A DNA stretch of 5,601 nucleotides from Savagea sp. GTDB taxonomy: Bacteria; Bacillota; Bacilli; Bacillales_A; Planococcaceae. How positions within the stretch are numbered: position 1 is the stretch's first letter; each line of letters opens with the position of its first letter. The notes beneath the pieces were generated by a model. That model had not been told where the DNA came from and ran no database searches. It saw nothing but the letters and a program-made list of their open reading frames with translations. Shown one piece after another: positions 1-5,563 of this stretch. The DNA lies in assembly GCA_030152265.1 (NCBI GenBank), contig JASLHQ010000077.1, forward strand, positions 1 through 5,601, read 5' to 3'. The translations under genes were made by a program, and so were the position numbers.

Positions 1-1
1 A

Positions 2-595
2 CCGTATGCAGTAGATGCGCTAGACCCGTACATTGATGCACGGACTTTAGAGATTCACCACGGTAAGCACCACGCAACGTATGTCAACAATTTAAACGCT
101 GCGATTGAAAATCACGAACAGCTAAAAAGTCAGTCGATTGAACAAATCTTATCGGACTTGCAAGCTGTTCCAGAAGATATTCGTACGGCAGTTCAAAATA
201 ATGGTGGTGGCCATTATTGCCATACGTTGTTCTGGGAGTCGATGAGCCCAAATGGTGGGGGCGAACCGACAGCCGATATTAAAACTGCAATCGAACGTCG
301 CTTCAATACGTTTGACCAGTTCCAAGACTTGCTTTCAACTGCGGCAGTTAGCCGATTTGGAAGCGGATATGGTTGGCTTGTCTTAAACAAAGAAGGAGAA
401 CTCGAAGTGATGAGCACTGCGAATCAAGATACTCCTTTAAAAGATGAGAAGACTCCTCTTCTCGTCATCGATGTTTGGGAACATGCTTACTATTTAAAGT
501 ACCAAAATCGTCGTCCTGAGTTCGTAACCAATTGGTGGAATACGGTCAATTGGGACGTCGTCAATGAACGTTTACTCAAAGCGCAACGACGCTAA
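2..595 (+). CDS. sodA: Superoxide dismutase, Mn type (5' end outside window)
   Basis: Cytosolic enzyme that dismutates superoxide to O2 and H2O2. The reading frame is open from base 2 to the TAA at 593-595. It gives 197 residues, starting inside the conserved LPYAYDAL-like N terminus, so only about eight residues are missing and the full protein would be about 205 aa, normal for the family. All four metal ligands are visible: the first His of IHHGKHH (codon 56-58), the His of CHTLFW, and the Asp and His of DVWEHAYY. The second-shell Tyr (HHATY) is also present. Gly in GGGH, together with Gln in TANQDTP, is the pattern of Mn rather than Fe enzymes (known family rule). Odd points: the residue before the second His ligand is Cys (usually Asn), and the usual GSGWAWLV reads GSGYGWLV. 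The gene is convergent with uppP and followed by its own terminator. The family call is secure; Mn specificity is inferred. Confidence 0.95.
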   Translation, partial: PYAVDALDPYIDARTLEIHHGKHHATYVNNLNAAIENHEQLKSQSIEQILSDLQAVPEDIRTAVQNNGGGHYCHTLFWESMSPNGGGEPTADIKTAIERRFNTFDQFQDLLSTAAVSRFGSGYGWLVLNKEGELEVMSTANQDTPLKDEKTPLLVIDVWEHAYYLKYQNRRPEFVTNWWNTVNWDVVNERLLKAQRR

Positions 596-650
596 CAACG
601 TTCATTACCTCCCCTTATGATTCACGTTATAAATATCCTACATTTTTGAT

Positions 651-684
651 ATCCTTGCGGTGGCGGCCGCAAGGATCTTTTTTT
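651..684 (+). terminator. Intrinsic terminator of sodA
   Basis: Perfect 10-bp GC-rich stem (ATCCTTGCGG at 651-660, CCGCAAGGAT at 667-676) with a six-base loop, followed by seven T at 678-684. It lies 55 bases after the sodA stop. The loop and right arm create a chance NotI site. Confidence 0.92.
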
Positions 685-687
685 GCT

Positions 688-718
688 AAAAAAATGTCCG
701 AGCATATTCACTCGGACA
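688..718 (-). terminator. Intrinsic terminator of uppP
   Basis: Perfect 8-bp stem (TGTCCGAG at 695-702, CTCGGACA at 711-718) with an eight-base loop. On the minus strand it is followed by seven T (A run at 688-694). It starts seven bases past the uppP stop. Together with the sodA terminator it forms a back-to-back pair whose T tracts are only three bases apart, insulating the convergent genes. Confidence 0.9.
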
Positions 719-725
719 CCCACTA

Positions 726-1559
726 TTAAAACCAAACGATCCATGCGAGTACAGCTGCTAAAACAATACGATAAATCGCGAAAGGTTTTAATTTTACTTT
801 TGAAATTAACTGTAAGAAGAAACGAATCGCAAGTAACGAGAATACGAAAGCACTAATGAAACCAGCGATGTAAAATCCTAAATGGTCCATCGACATATGT
901 TCCCAGTTTTTCAATACGGAGACGAGACTCGCTCCCGCCATAATCGGCACAGCCATAATAAATGTAAAGTCGGCTGCTGTACGGTGATTCATCCCGAGAA
1001 GAACCCCTCCAGAAATCGTCGCTCCCGAACGTGAAAACCCTGGCCATAGCGATAAACATTGTACGAGACCGACAGCGAATGCTTGACGGTACGAAATTTG
1101 GTCTAAGCTTTGCACAGGCGGATTTTTCGATCCGAACTTATCTGCCGCTAACATTAAAATTGCTCCTGCGACGAGTGCATAAATAACTGTTTCAATTCCG
1201 AAAAGATTATCGTCAATAAAATCTTTTAACGCAAAACCGATGACGACAGCAGGCAACATGCCGATAATGACATGCAATAAATTAAATCGTTCGCTCATTT
1301 TTTGGTCGCCTTCACTATACAAACCGATCAAACTGAATAGACGTTTCCAAAAGACGACAACTACGGCAAGTATCGAACCGAGTTGAATAACAATTTTAAA
1401 TGTGTTTGCTGAATATTCTCCGAGAAACTCCTCTGATTTCAACCACATTTCATCCACGATAATTAAATGCCCTGTCGAAGAAACAGGAGCAAATTCCGTC
1501 AACCCTTCCACAAGACCTAAAATAATTGCTTTTAAAATTTGAATCCATTCGATAGACAT
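726..1559 (-). CDS. uppP: Undecaprenyl-diphosphatase UppP (BacA family)
   Basis: Integral membrane phosphatase (EC 3.6.1.27) that converts undecaprenyl diphosphate to undecaprenyl phosphate, recycling the lipid carrier for peptidoglycan and other wall polymers. Extra copies of this family give bacitracin resistance. The 277-aa length is normal. The two family signatures are present: the N-terminal EGLTEF-PVSSTGH block (Glu18, Glu22, Ser28, His31) and PGFSRSGAT (173-181) with the catalytic Arg177. Several hydrophobic stretches (about 55-72, 95-112, 122-139, 196-215, 228-250, 262-277) fit a polytopic protein of about eight helices. The ATG at 1559-1557 is preceded by only a weak, purine-rich ribosome site (AGGAAAAGAG at 1577-1568). 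A poor SigA match (TTGCAC at 1627-1622, 17 bases, TACAGT at 1604-1599) is the only promoter candidate seen. The gene is divergent from the chemoreceptor gene and appears monocistronic. Confidence 0.97.
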   Translation of the reverse strand: MSIEWIQILKAIILGLVEGLTEFAPVSSTGHLIIVDEMWLKSEEFLGEYSANTFKIVIQLGSILAVVVVFWKRLFSLIGLYSEGDQKMSERFNLLHVIIGMLPAVVIGFALKDFIDDNLFGIETVIYALVAGAILMLAADKFGSKNPPVQSLDQISYRQAFAVGLVQCLSLWPGFSRSGATISGGVLLGMNHRTAADFTFIMAVPIMAGASLVSVLKNWEHMSMDHLGFYIAGFISAFVFSLLAIRFFLQLISKVKLKPFAIYRIVLAAVLAWIVWF

Positions 1560-1653
1560 AATGTACGCTCTTTTCCTAATATTTTTTCTGCTATTCTCAC
1601 TGTACTAAATCTCTTTTTGAAGTGCAACGCTCACCTATGTCAATTAACTAAAA

Positions 1654-1667
1654 TGTAATCGATAAAA
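1654..1667. promoter_or_regulatory. Possible cre-like site (weak)
   Basis: The 14 bases TGTAATCGATAAAA fit the CcpA consensus TGWAANCGNTNWCA at all but one defined position, with the central CG intact. The two halves are poorly symmetric, however, and the region is AT-rich. It lies 95 bases upstream of uppP and about 130 bases upstream of the likely start of chemoreceptor transcription. It could be chance. Confidence 0.25.
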
Positions 1668-1756
1668 TTTTTTCACGTTTTATATGTCTTTCAAAAGGAG
1701 TAGTTATTTTTAGTTTCTTCCTATTTATATATACCTATCTTTACATGTGATTTTAG

Positions 1757-1784
1757 TTGCTAAATTTCCATATAAGGGTATACT
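1757..1784 (+). promoter_or_regulatory. SigA-type promoter of the globin chemoreceptor gene
   Basis: TTGCTA at 1757-1762 (4 of 6 to TTGACA), a 16-base spacer and TATACT at 1779-1784 (5 of 6 to TATAAT) predict a start near 1791, about 32 bases before the ATG. No SigD (motility sigma) pattern TAAA-N15-GCCGATAT is present here, so the gene is probably not under classical flagellar control. Confidence 0.55.
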
Positions 1785-1797
1785 ATTATTATTATAC
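1783..1797. promoter_or_regulatory. PerR/Fur-like operator candidate over the start site
   Basis: CTATTAT-T-ATTATAC matches the 7-1-7 PerR box (TTATAAT-N-ATTATAA) at 11 of 14 defined bases, and it overlaps the 3' end of the -10 box and the predicted start. An exact Fur-type half site TGATAAT follows at 1802-1808. AT-rich promoter DNA often gives such matches, so this is only a candidate. Confidence 0.25.
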
Positions 1798-1822
1798 ATC
1801 ATGATAATAGGAGCTGGATGAC

Positions 1823-3541
1823 ATGAGTTCACTTAGACCAAAATTACATATCGAGCAACTGTTTGAACGCGGTACAGACCAAAATCTACAAAGTCGATTT
1901 CAAAAGATTTTACACTACAATTCTTTCACTTCTCAAGATTTAAATGAACTTAAAGACCTATACGAACGCATTGCGAGTGAACGTCCAAATCTCGTTCAAT
2001 TATTTGAACGTTTCTTCAATGAAATTAACCCACAAGCAGCTCGTTCAATCCCGACTTCGGCAATCGAGGAATACGTACATAACTTCTTCAACTCTGAACG
2101 TGATGACGCTTATTTTGGAAAGATTTTATCCTTTTTCACAAGCTTGCATCGATATAAATTCGAAGCAGGTGAAACGATTGTCGTCTTTAACCAATTTTCT
2201 TTCTACGTTTGTACGCACATTTTACATCATCTTGGAATGCGACCGAAACGCGCATTAGAAATGCTTAAATCATTCCAGTCAGCGGTAAATATCGATCAAC
2301 AAATTTTAGTTAATACATTTCAAGAACGCGTCGTAAATAACGTCGTCGCAGACATTTCTGTACTCGTTGATAAAAACGCTAAAATTATGTTTATGAAAGA
2401 TTTAATTTTCAATTTGGATAAACAATCGGACGAGATTCAATCATCTACAGCAGCGACAGAACAAATTACAGCTTCCATTGTTGAAGTGGCCGAGTCTTCC
2501 ACAAGAATTTCTGAAAAAACAGCAGATTCTGTAGAGTACGCTATCAATAGCAAACAAACGATTGAAAATACTTTAGACGAAATTTTTAAAACTGAAGAAA
2601 CTTTCGGTTCTATTGTCGATACTTTTGCTGAGTTACAAAAGCGTGTGAACGATATCGAAAATGTCGTGACGTTAATTAATGAAATTGCTGCTCAAACGAA
2701 TTTACTAGCACTTAACGCTTCAATTGAAGCGGCCCGAGCAGGAGAACACGGACGTGGCTTTGCCGTTGTTGCTCAAGAAGTTCGCAACTTAGCAGAAAAT
2801 ACAGTTTCTGCTTTAGATGAAGTATCAAATAACGTGAAACATTTGAAATCTTATTCAAATAACGTTTCAAACTCCATTCAAGAAACGACGACAATTATAT
2901 CGAAAGCAACAGACGAAGCGAAAGAATCTCTTCCTTTATTAACTGCGATCGTCGAAGCGATTGAAGATATTAATGTCGACGTTACGAATACAGCAGCGAT
3001 TTCGGAACAACAAGCAGCTTCAATCGACGAAGTGTCGAATCGAATGGTGGAGATGACGCACCTCCAAGAAGATATTCGTGATTACGGCAACAGTACATCT
3101 GAAGCGATTTATGACTTAAGTTTAGCGATTAATGACTTCCGCACGAAAGTGATCGATGAAAATAACGTTTATTTATCATCTGAAGCTTTATTACAATTAT
3201 CAAAAGCCGATCATATTTTATGGAAATGGAAAATTTACAACATGTTCCTCGGTTTGGAAGATGTCGATCCGAACGAAATTGCTGGACATACGGATTGCCG
3301 TCTCGGAAAATGGTATTTCGCACCGTATACGAAAGAGAGCCTCGGACATTTACAAGCATATCGTGACTTAGATACACATCACGCAGACGTTCACGACTGT
3401 GCTCGTAAAGCAGCGACAGAATTCCGTGCAGGAAATATTCCTGAAGCAGAAAAAGCATTGCAACGTATTGAAACAGCTTCGAATGAAGTACTTCATTTAC
3501 TCGATGAGTTAATCGACTACATTCGCAACGAACAGAAATAA
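1823..3541 (+). CDS. hemAT: Soluble globin-coupled chemoreceptor with C-terminal CZB zinc domain (HemAT-like)
   Basis: Predicted cytosolic aerotaxis-type methyl-accepting chemotaxis protein that would signal ligand binding to CheA/CheW. Residues about 10-175 match the sensor globin of Bacillus HemAT, with proximal haem His109 in SLHRYKF. Residues about 190-445 are the MCP coiled-coil hairpin, with the hallmark tip EIAAQTNLLALNASIEAARA (287-306) followed by GEHGRGFAVVAQEVRNLAE. Two sites fit the methylation consensus, at Glu213/Gln214 and Glu395/Gln396, at roughly equal distance from the tip. Residues about 455-570 are a CZB domain with the complete motif HxxW-x24-CxLGxW-x22-HxxxH: His464, Cys492, His520 and His524. 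No membrane segment or HAMP domain is seen. At 572 aa it is about 140 longer than B. subtilis HemAT (432 aa), and the CZB accounts for the difference. The ATG follows AGGAG (1809-1813) by nine bases. By eye, the distal B10 Tyr is Phe65. No other chemotaxis gene is nearby. Domains are secure; the ligand is inferred. Confidence 0.93.
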   Translation: MSSLRPKLHIEQLFERGTDQNLQSRFQKILHYNSFTSQDLNELKDLYERIASERPNLVQLFERFFNEINPQAARSIPTSAIEEYVHNFFNSERDDAYFGKILSFFTSLHRYKFEAGETIVVFNQFSFYVCTHILHHLGMRPKRALEMLKSFQSAVNIDQQILVNTFQERVVNNVVADISVLVDKNAKIMFMKDLIFNLDKQSDEIQSSTAATEQITASIVEVAESSTRISEKTADSVEYAINSKQTIENTLDEIFKTEETFGSIVDTFAELQKRVNDIENVVTLINEIAAQTNLLALNASIEAARAGEHGRGFAVVAQEVRNLAENTVSALDEVSNNVKHLKSYSNNVSNSIQETTTIISKATDEAKESLPLLTAIVEAIEDINVDVTNTAAISEQQAASIDEVSNRMVEMTHLQEDIRDYGNSTSEAIYDLSLAINDFRTKVIDENNVYLSSEALLQLSKADHILWKWKIYNMFLGLEDVDPNEIAGHTDCRLGKWYFAPYTKESLGHLQAYRDLDTHHADVHDCARKAATEFRAGNIPEAEKALQRIETASNEVLHLLDELIDYIRNEQK

Positions 3542-3580
3542 AGAAAAGCCCTGAAAATTTAAGTTTTCAGGGCTTTTCTT
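3541..3580. terminator. Bidirectional terminator between hemAT-like gene and acyl-CoA ligase
   Basis: Perfect 17-bp stem (AAGAAAAGCCCTGAAAA at 3541-3557, its complement at 3564-3580) with a six-base loop. A-rich and T-rich outer arms flank a GCCCTGA core, so the hairpin can end transcription from both sides. It begins at the last base of the chemoreceptor stop codon and ends four bases before the ligase stop. Confidence 0.92.
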
Positions 3581-3584
3581 ATCA

Positions 3585-5207
3585 TTATTCTTGCATATCA
3601 ACTTGTTCAAATACAATTTTACGCAATTCTGCTTTCAAAAACTTTCCAACTGACGTTTTCGGTAGTTCATCCATAAATAAAATTTCATCTGGCATCCACC
3701 AAGAAGCGAAACGCTCGCGCAATCCATCGTATAAACGCTGCTTCGTCTCTTCATTCGCTTCATAACCATCTTTTAAGACGACGCTCGCAATTGGACGCTC
3801 TTGCCATTTAGGGTGTGGTACTGCGACTACAGCAGCTTCATACACTCCTTCTAAACTCATTAAAGCGTTCTCTAAATCGACCGAAGAAATCCATTCTCCT
3901 CCACTCTTAATGAGATCGCCGACACGGTCCATAATTTTAATGTATCCTTCTTTCGTATAGACCGCGATATCTCCTGTGCGTAACCAACCGTCTTCAAACG
4001 CATCTTCCGAACGAGTATCTTTATAATACTCATCCGTAATCCAAGGACCGCGAAGCATTAGCTCACCCATCGTTTCTCCATCCCAAGGAACGTGTCCGTG
4101 CTCATTTACAATTTTCGTTTGAACGCCAGGCACTGGAATTCCTTGTGTTGCCCGAAGGTCGAGTTTTTCTTCTTCACTATAGTCTTCTACTTCTGACGTA
4201 TAGCGTGAAACACTGACGACTGGTGACGTTTCGGTCATACCATAAATCGAAATATATTCCACCCCGAGGTCTTGATACGCTTTAATTAAACCTCTCGGAG
4301 AAGCAGAACCTCCTACGAATACGCGATTTAATGAAGAAAGGTCACGCGGATTTTCTTCTTGCTCTTTTAACACCGATAACCAAACAGTCGGAACGCCCGC
4401 TGTAAATGTAACTCCTTCACTTTCAATTAAGTCGATCAACAATTCAGGTGTGAAGTTCGGTCCTGGCAACACTTGAGACGCACCGAATAATACAGATGTA
4501 AACGGCAATCCCCAAGCATTGACGTGGAACATCGGAACGACTGGCATGACGACATCTCGTTCAGAAATGCCAAAACTGTCCACTAAGCCAGAGGCAAAAC
4601 TATGTAAGTATAAACCTCGATGTGAATAAACGACCCCTTTCGGCATACCTGTCGTCGCGCTCGTATAACACATACCTGCTGCGCTATTCTCATCAATATC
4701 TGTCGGGAATTCATATTCATTCGATGCATTTTTCAGTACAGTTTCATAGTCTAACATCGATTCAAAATCAACATTCGGAATGACTGAATCATCACTCATA
4801 ATAACGATGTGACGAACCGTCTTTAATTCTGGAATGAGCGGTTCAATAATCGAGAATAAATTATCGTCTACAAATAAAACCTCATCTTCCGCATGATTTA
4901 CAATATGAATAATATGTTCTGGGGAGAGACGAATATTAATCATATGTAATACCGCACCGATACCAGGTACTGCGAAATATAATTCTAAATGGCGGTGATG
5001 GTTCCATGCGAATGAACCTACCTTCATACCTCTTTCTACTCCGAGACTTTCTAATACGTTCGCTAAACGACGCGTACGATCAGCAAAATCTGCATATGTT
5101 AGACGATGAATAACGTCTGGGGATGTTCTTGAAACAATCTTCTTATGTGGGAAATGAGTTTCCGCACGCGTGATGAAAGATGATAGTAACATTGGGATTT
5201 GCATCAT
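3585..5207 (-). CDS. Medium/long-chain fatty-acid--CoA ligase (AMP-binding, AlkK-like)
   Basis: Member of the ANL adenylate-forming superfamily. It would activate a fatty acid with ATP to acyl-AMP, then to acyl-CoA, feeding beta-oxidation or lipid synthesis. The 540-aa length is normal. In order, the core motifs are: P-loop TSATTGMPKG (182-191), PMFHVNAWG (225-233), YGMTETSPV (322-330), DGWLRTGD (406-413), hinge DRVGDLIKSGGEWI (427-440) and PKTSVGK with catalytic Lys522. The PMFHVNAWG and WWMPDE blocks resemble AlkK-type enzymes, which favours medium to long chains over acetate; the exact chain length cannot be read. The P-loop has Ala184 where Gly is usual. The ATG pair at 5207/5204 follows AAAGGAAG (5224-5217) at nine bases for the first ATG, which supports that start. 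Upstream lie an inverted repeat and a cre-like site. The gene is divergent from the small acidic-protein gene and appears monocistronic. Confidence 0.93.
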   Translation of the reverse strand: MMQIPMLLSSFITRAETHFPHKKIVSRTSPDVIHRLTYADFADRTRRLANVLESLGVERGMKVGSFAWNHHRHLELYFAVPGIGAVLHMINIRLSPEHIIHIVNHAEDEVLFVDDNLFSIIEPLIPELKTVRHIVIMSDDSVIPNVDFESMLDYETVLKNASNEYEFPTDIDENSAAGMCYTSATTGMPKGVVYSHRGLYLHSFASGLVDSFGISERDVVMPVVPMFHVNAWGLPFTSVLFGASQVLPGPNFTPELLIDLIESEGVTFTAGVPTVWLSVLKEQEENPRDLSSLNRVFVGGSASPRGLIKAYQDLGVEYISIYGMTETSPVVSVSRYTSEVEDYSEEEKLDLRATQGIPVPGVQTKIVNEHGHVPWDGETMGELMLRGPWITDEYYKDTRSEDAFEDGWLRTGDIAVYTKEGYIKIMDRVGDLIKSGGEWISSVDLENALMSLEGVYEAAVVAVPHPKWQERPIASVVLKDGYEANEETKQRLYDGLRERFASWWMPDEILFMDELPKTSVGKFLKAELRKIVFEQVDMQE

Positions 5208-5232
5208 AGTAAATCGCTTCCTTTCTGACTTT

Positions 5233-5255
5233 TATAGTAAACTGAAATTACTATA
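5233..5255. promoter_or_regulatory. Perfect inverted repeat upstream of the acyl-CoA ligase gene
   Basis: TATAGTAA (5233-5240) and TTACTATA (5248-5255) are exact reverse complements separated by seven bases, 26 bases upstream of the ligase ATG. The right arm, read on the minus strand, contains TATAGT, a possible -10 box, although no -35 is well spaced for it. The size and placement suit a dimeric repressor such as a TetR-family regulator. It does not match the B. subtilis FadR operator as I recall it (TGAATGA-N-TA-N-TCATTCA). A chance AT-rich palindrome is possible. Confidence 0.4.
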
Positions 5256-5280
5256 TAATTTAACATAGTTTGCAAATTAA

Positions 5281-5294
5281 AGAAAGCGTTTTCA
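5281..5294. promoter_or_regulatory. cre site (CcpA catabolite control)
   Basis: AGAAAGCGTTTTCA (TGAAAACGCTTTCT on the minus strand) fits TGWAANCGNTNWCA at all but one terminal base, with good dyad symmetry around CG. It lies 74 bases upstream of the ligase ATG. A weak minus-strand promoter (TTCAAT at 5323-5318, 16 bases, TAAAAT at 5301-5296) would place the ligase transcript start inside it, a repressing position. Relative to the small gene on the plus strand it is centred near -60, where CcpA is known to activate (as at B. subtilis ackA and pta). Confidence 0.6.
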
Positions 5295-5311
5295 GATTTT
5301 ATTTGAAATGT

Positions 5312-5340
5312 TTGACAATTGAAAAATATGGGTACATAAT
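5312..5340 (+). promoter_or_regulatory. Strong SigA promoter of the small acidic-protein gene
   Basis: Perfect -35 TTGACA (5312-5317), the optimal 17-base spacer and CATAAT (5335-5340, 5 of 6). This is the best promoter in the window. It predicts a start near 5347 and a leader of about 49 bases. Confidence 0.8.
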
Positions 5341-5348
5341 AAAAGAGT

Positions 5349-5367
5349 CTACTTTTGATTAAAGTAG
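5349..5367 (+). promoter_or_regulatory. 5'-terminal stem-loop in the leader of the small gene
   Basis: CTACTTT (5349-5355) and AAAGTAG (5361-5367) form a perfect 7-bp stem with a five-base loop, only a few bases from the predicted 5' end. It is not followed by a T run, so it is not a terminator. Similar 5' hairpins, such as the aprE leader of B. subtilis, stabilise mRNA; that role here is inferred. Confidence 0.5.
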
Positions 5368-5395
5368 CAAATTTAAAACTAAAGGAGAGATATGT

Positions 5396-5563
5396 ATGAC
5401 TATTACTTATAAAAACTACCCGAGCCGTGATGACTTCGCTGTTAAAATGGTTGATCCATTCACACAGGAAGTGTATGTTGCCGAAGAGTTGCCTTTAGCT
5501 GATCCATCTGATTCTAACAATGTAGATACGTTCCGTGCCAATGCTGATGTACGTGAAGTATAA
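5396..5563 (+). CDS. Small acidic protein of unknown function (55 aa)
   Basis: I do not recognise this protein. The 55 residues begin MTITYKNYPSRDDFAVKMVD and end DTFRANADVREV. It has 11 acidic against 5 basic residues, no Cys or Trp, no signal peptide and no membrane segment, so it is probably cytosolic. Residues about 14-30 (FAVKMVDPFTQEVYVAE) look like a beta-hairpin with a DPFTQ turn; the C-terminal half is polar and may be disordered. That it is a real gene is shown by its setting: a near-consensus SigA promoter, a leader hairpin, AGGAG (5383-5387) eight bases before the ATG, and a strong terminator straight after the stop. All three Arg codons are CGT, and Asn and Phe codons are mostly AAC and TTC, as in highly expressed Bacilli genes. 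An ATG at 5392, out of frame and only four bases from the ribosome site, is a poorer start. It is divergent from the acyl-CoA ligase gene. Confidence 0.8.
   Translation: MTITYKNYPSRDDFAVKMVDPFTQEVYVAEELPLADPSDSNNVDTFRANADVREV

Noticed and set aside
656..670. GCGGTGGCGGCCGC, including a NotI site, resembles a cloning-vector polylinker.
   Set aside because: It is fully explained by the stem and loop of the sodA terminator, and the flanks do not continue as polylinker.
853..1059. 68-codon minus-strand frame overlapping uppP in another frame.
   Set aside because: uppP carries the conserved phosphatase motifs; the overlapping frame has no recognisable content.
1638..1643. Exact TTGACA on the minus strand upstream of uppP.
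   Set aside because: No acceptable -10 box lies 16-18 bases downstream (TCAAAA at 17), so it does not make a promoter by itself.
1694..1750. AAAGGAG ribosome-site-like sequence followed by a 14-codon hydrophobic frame starting at ATT (1706) and ending in TGA.
   Set aside because: The only available start is the very rare ATT, there is no supporting promoter or terminator, and the region is AT-rich.
1761..1787. Possible SigD (motility) promoter for the chemoreceptor, from a TAAA at 1761-1764.
   Set aside because: The bases at the required spacing do not resemble GCCGATAT, and a SigA-type pair explains the region better.
2712..2894. 60-codon minus-strand frame opposite the MCP signalling tip.
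   Set aside because: Shadow of the conserved MCP coding sequence; no ribosome site or recognisable product.
3129..3458. 109-codon open frame on the minus strand inside the CZB end of the chemoreceptor gene.
   Set aside because: It is the antisense shadow of a well-supported coding gene, with no protein family resemblance.
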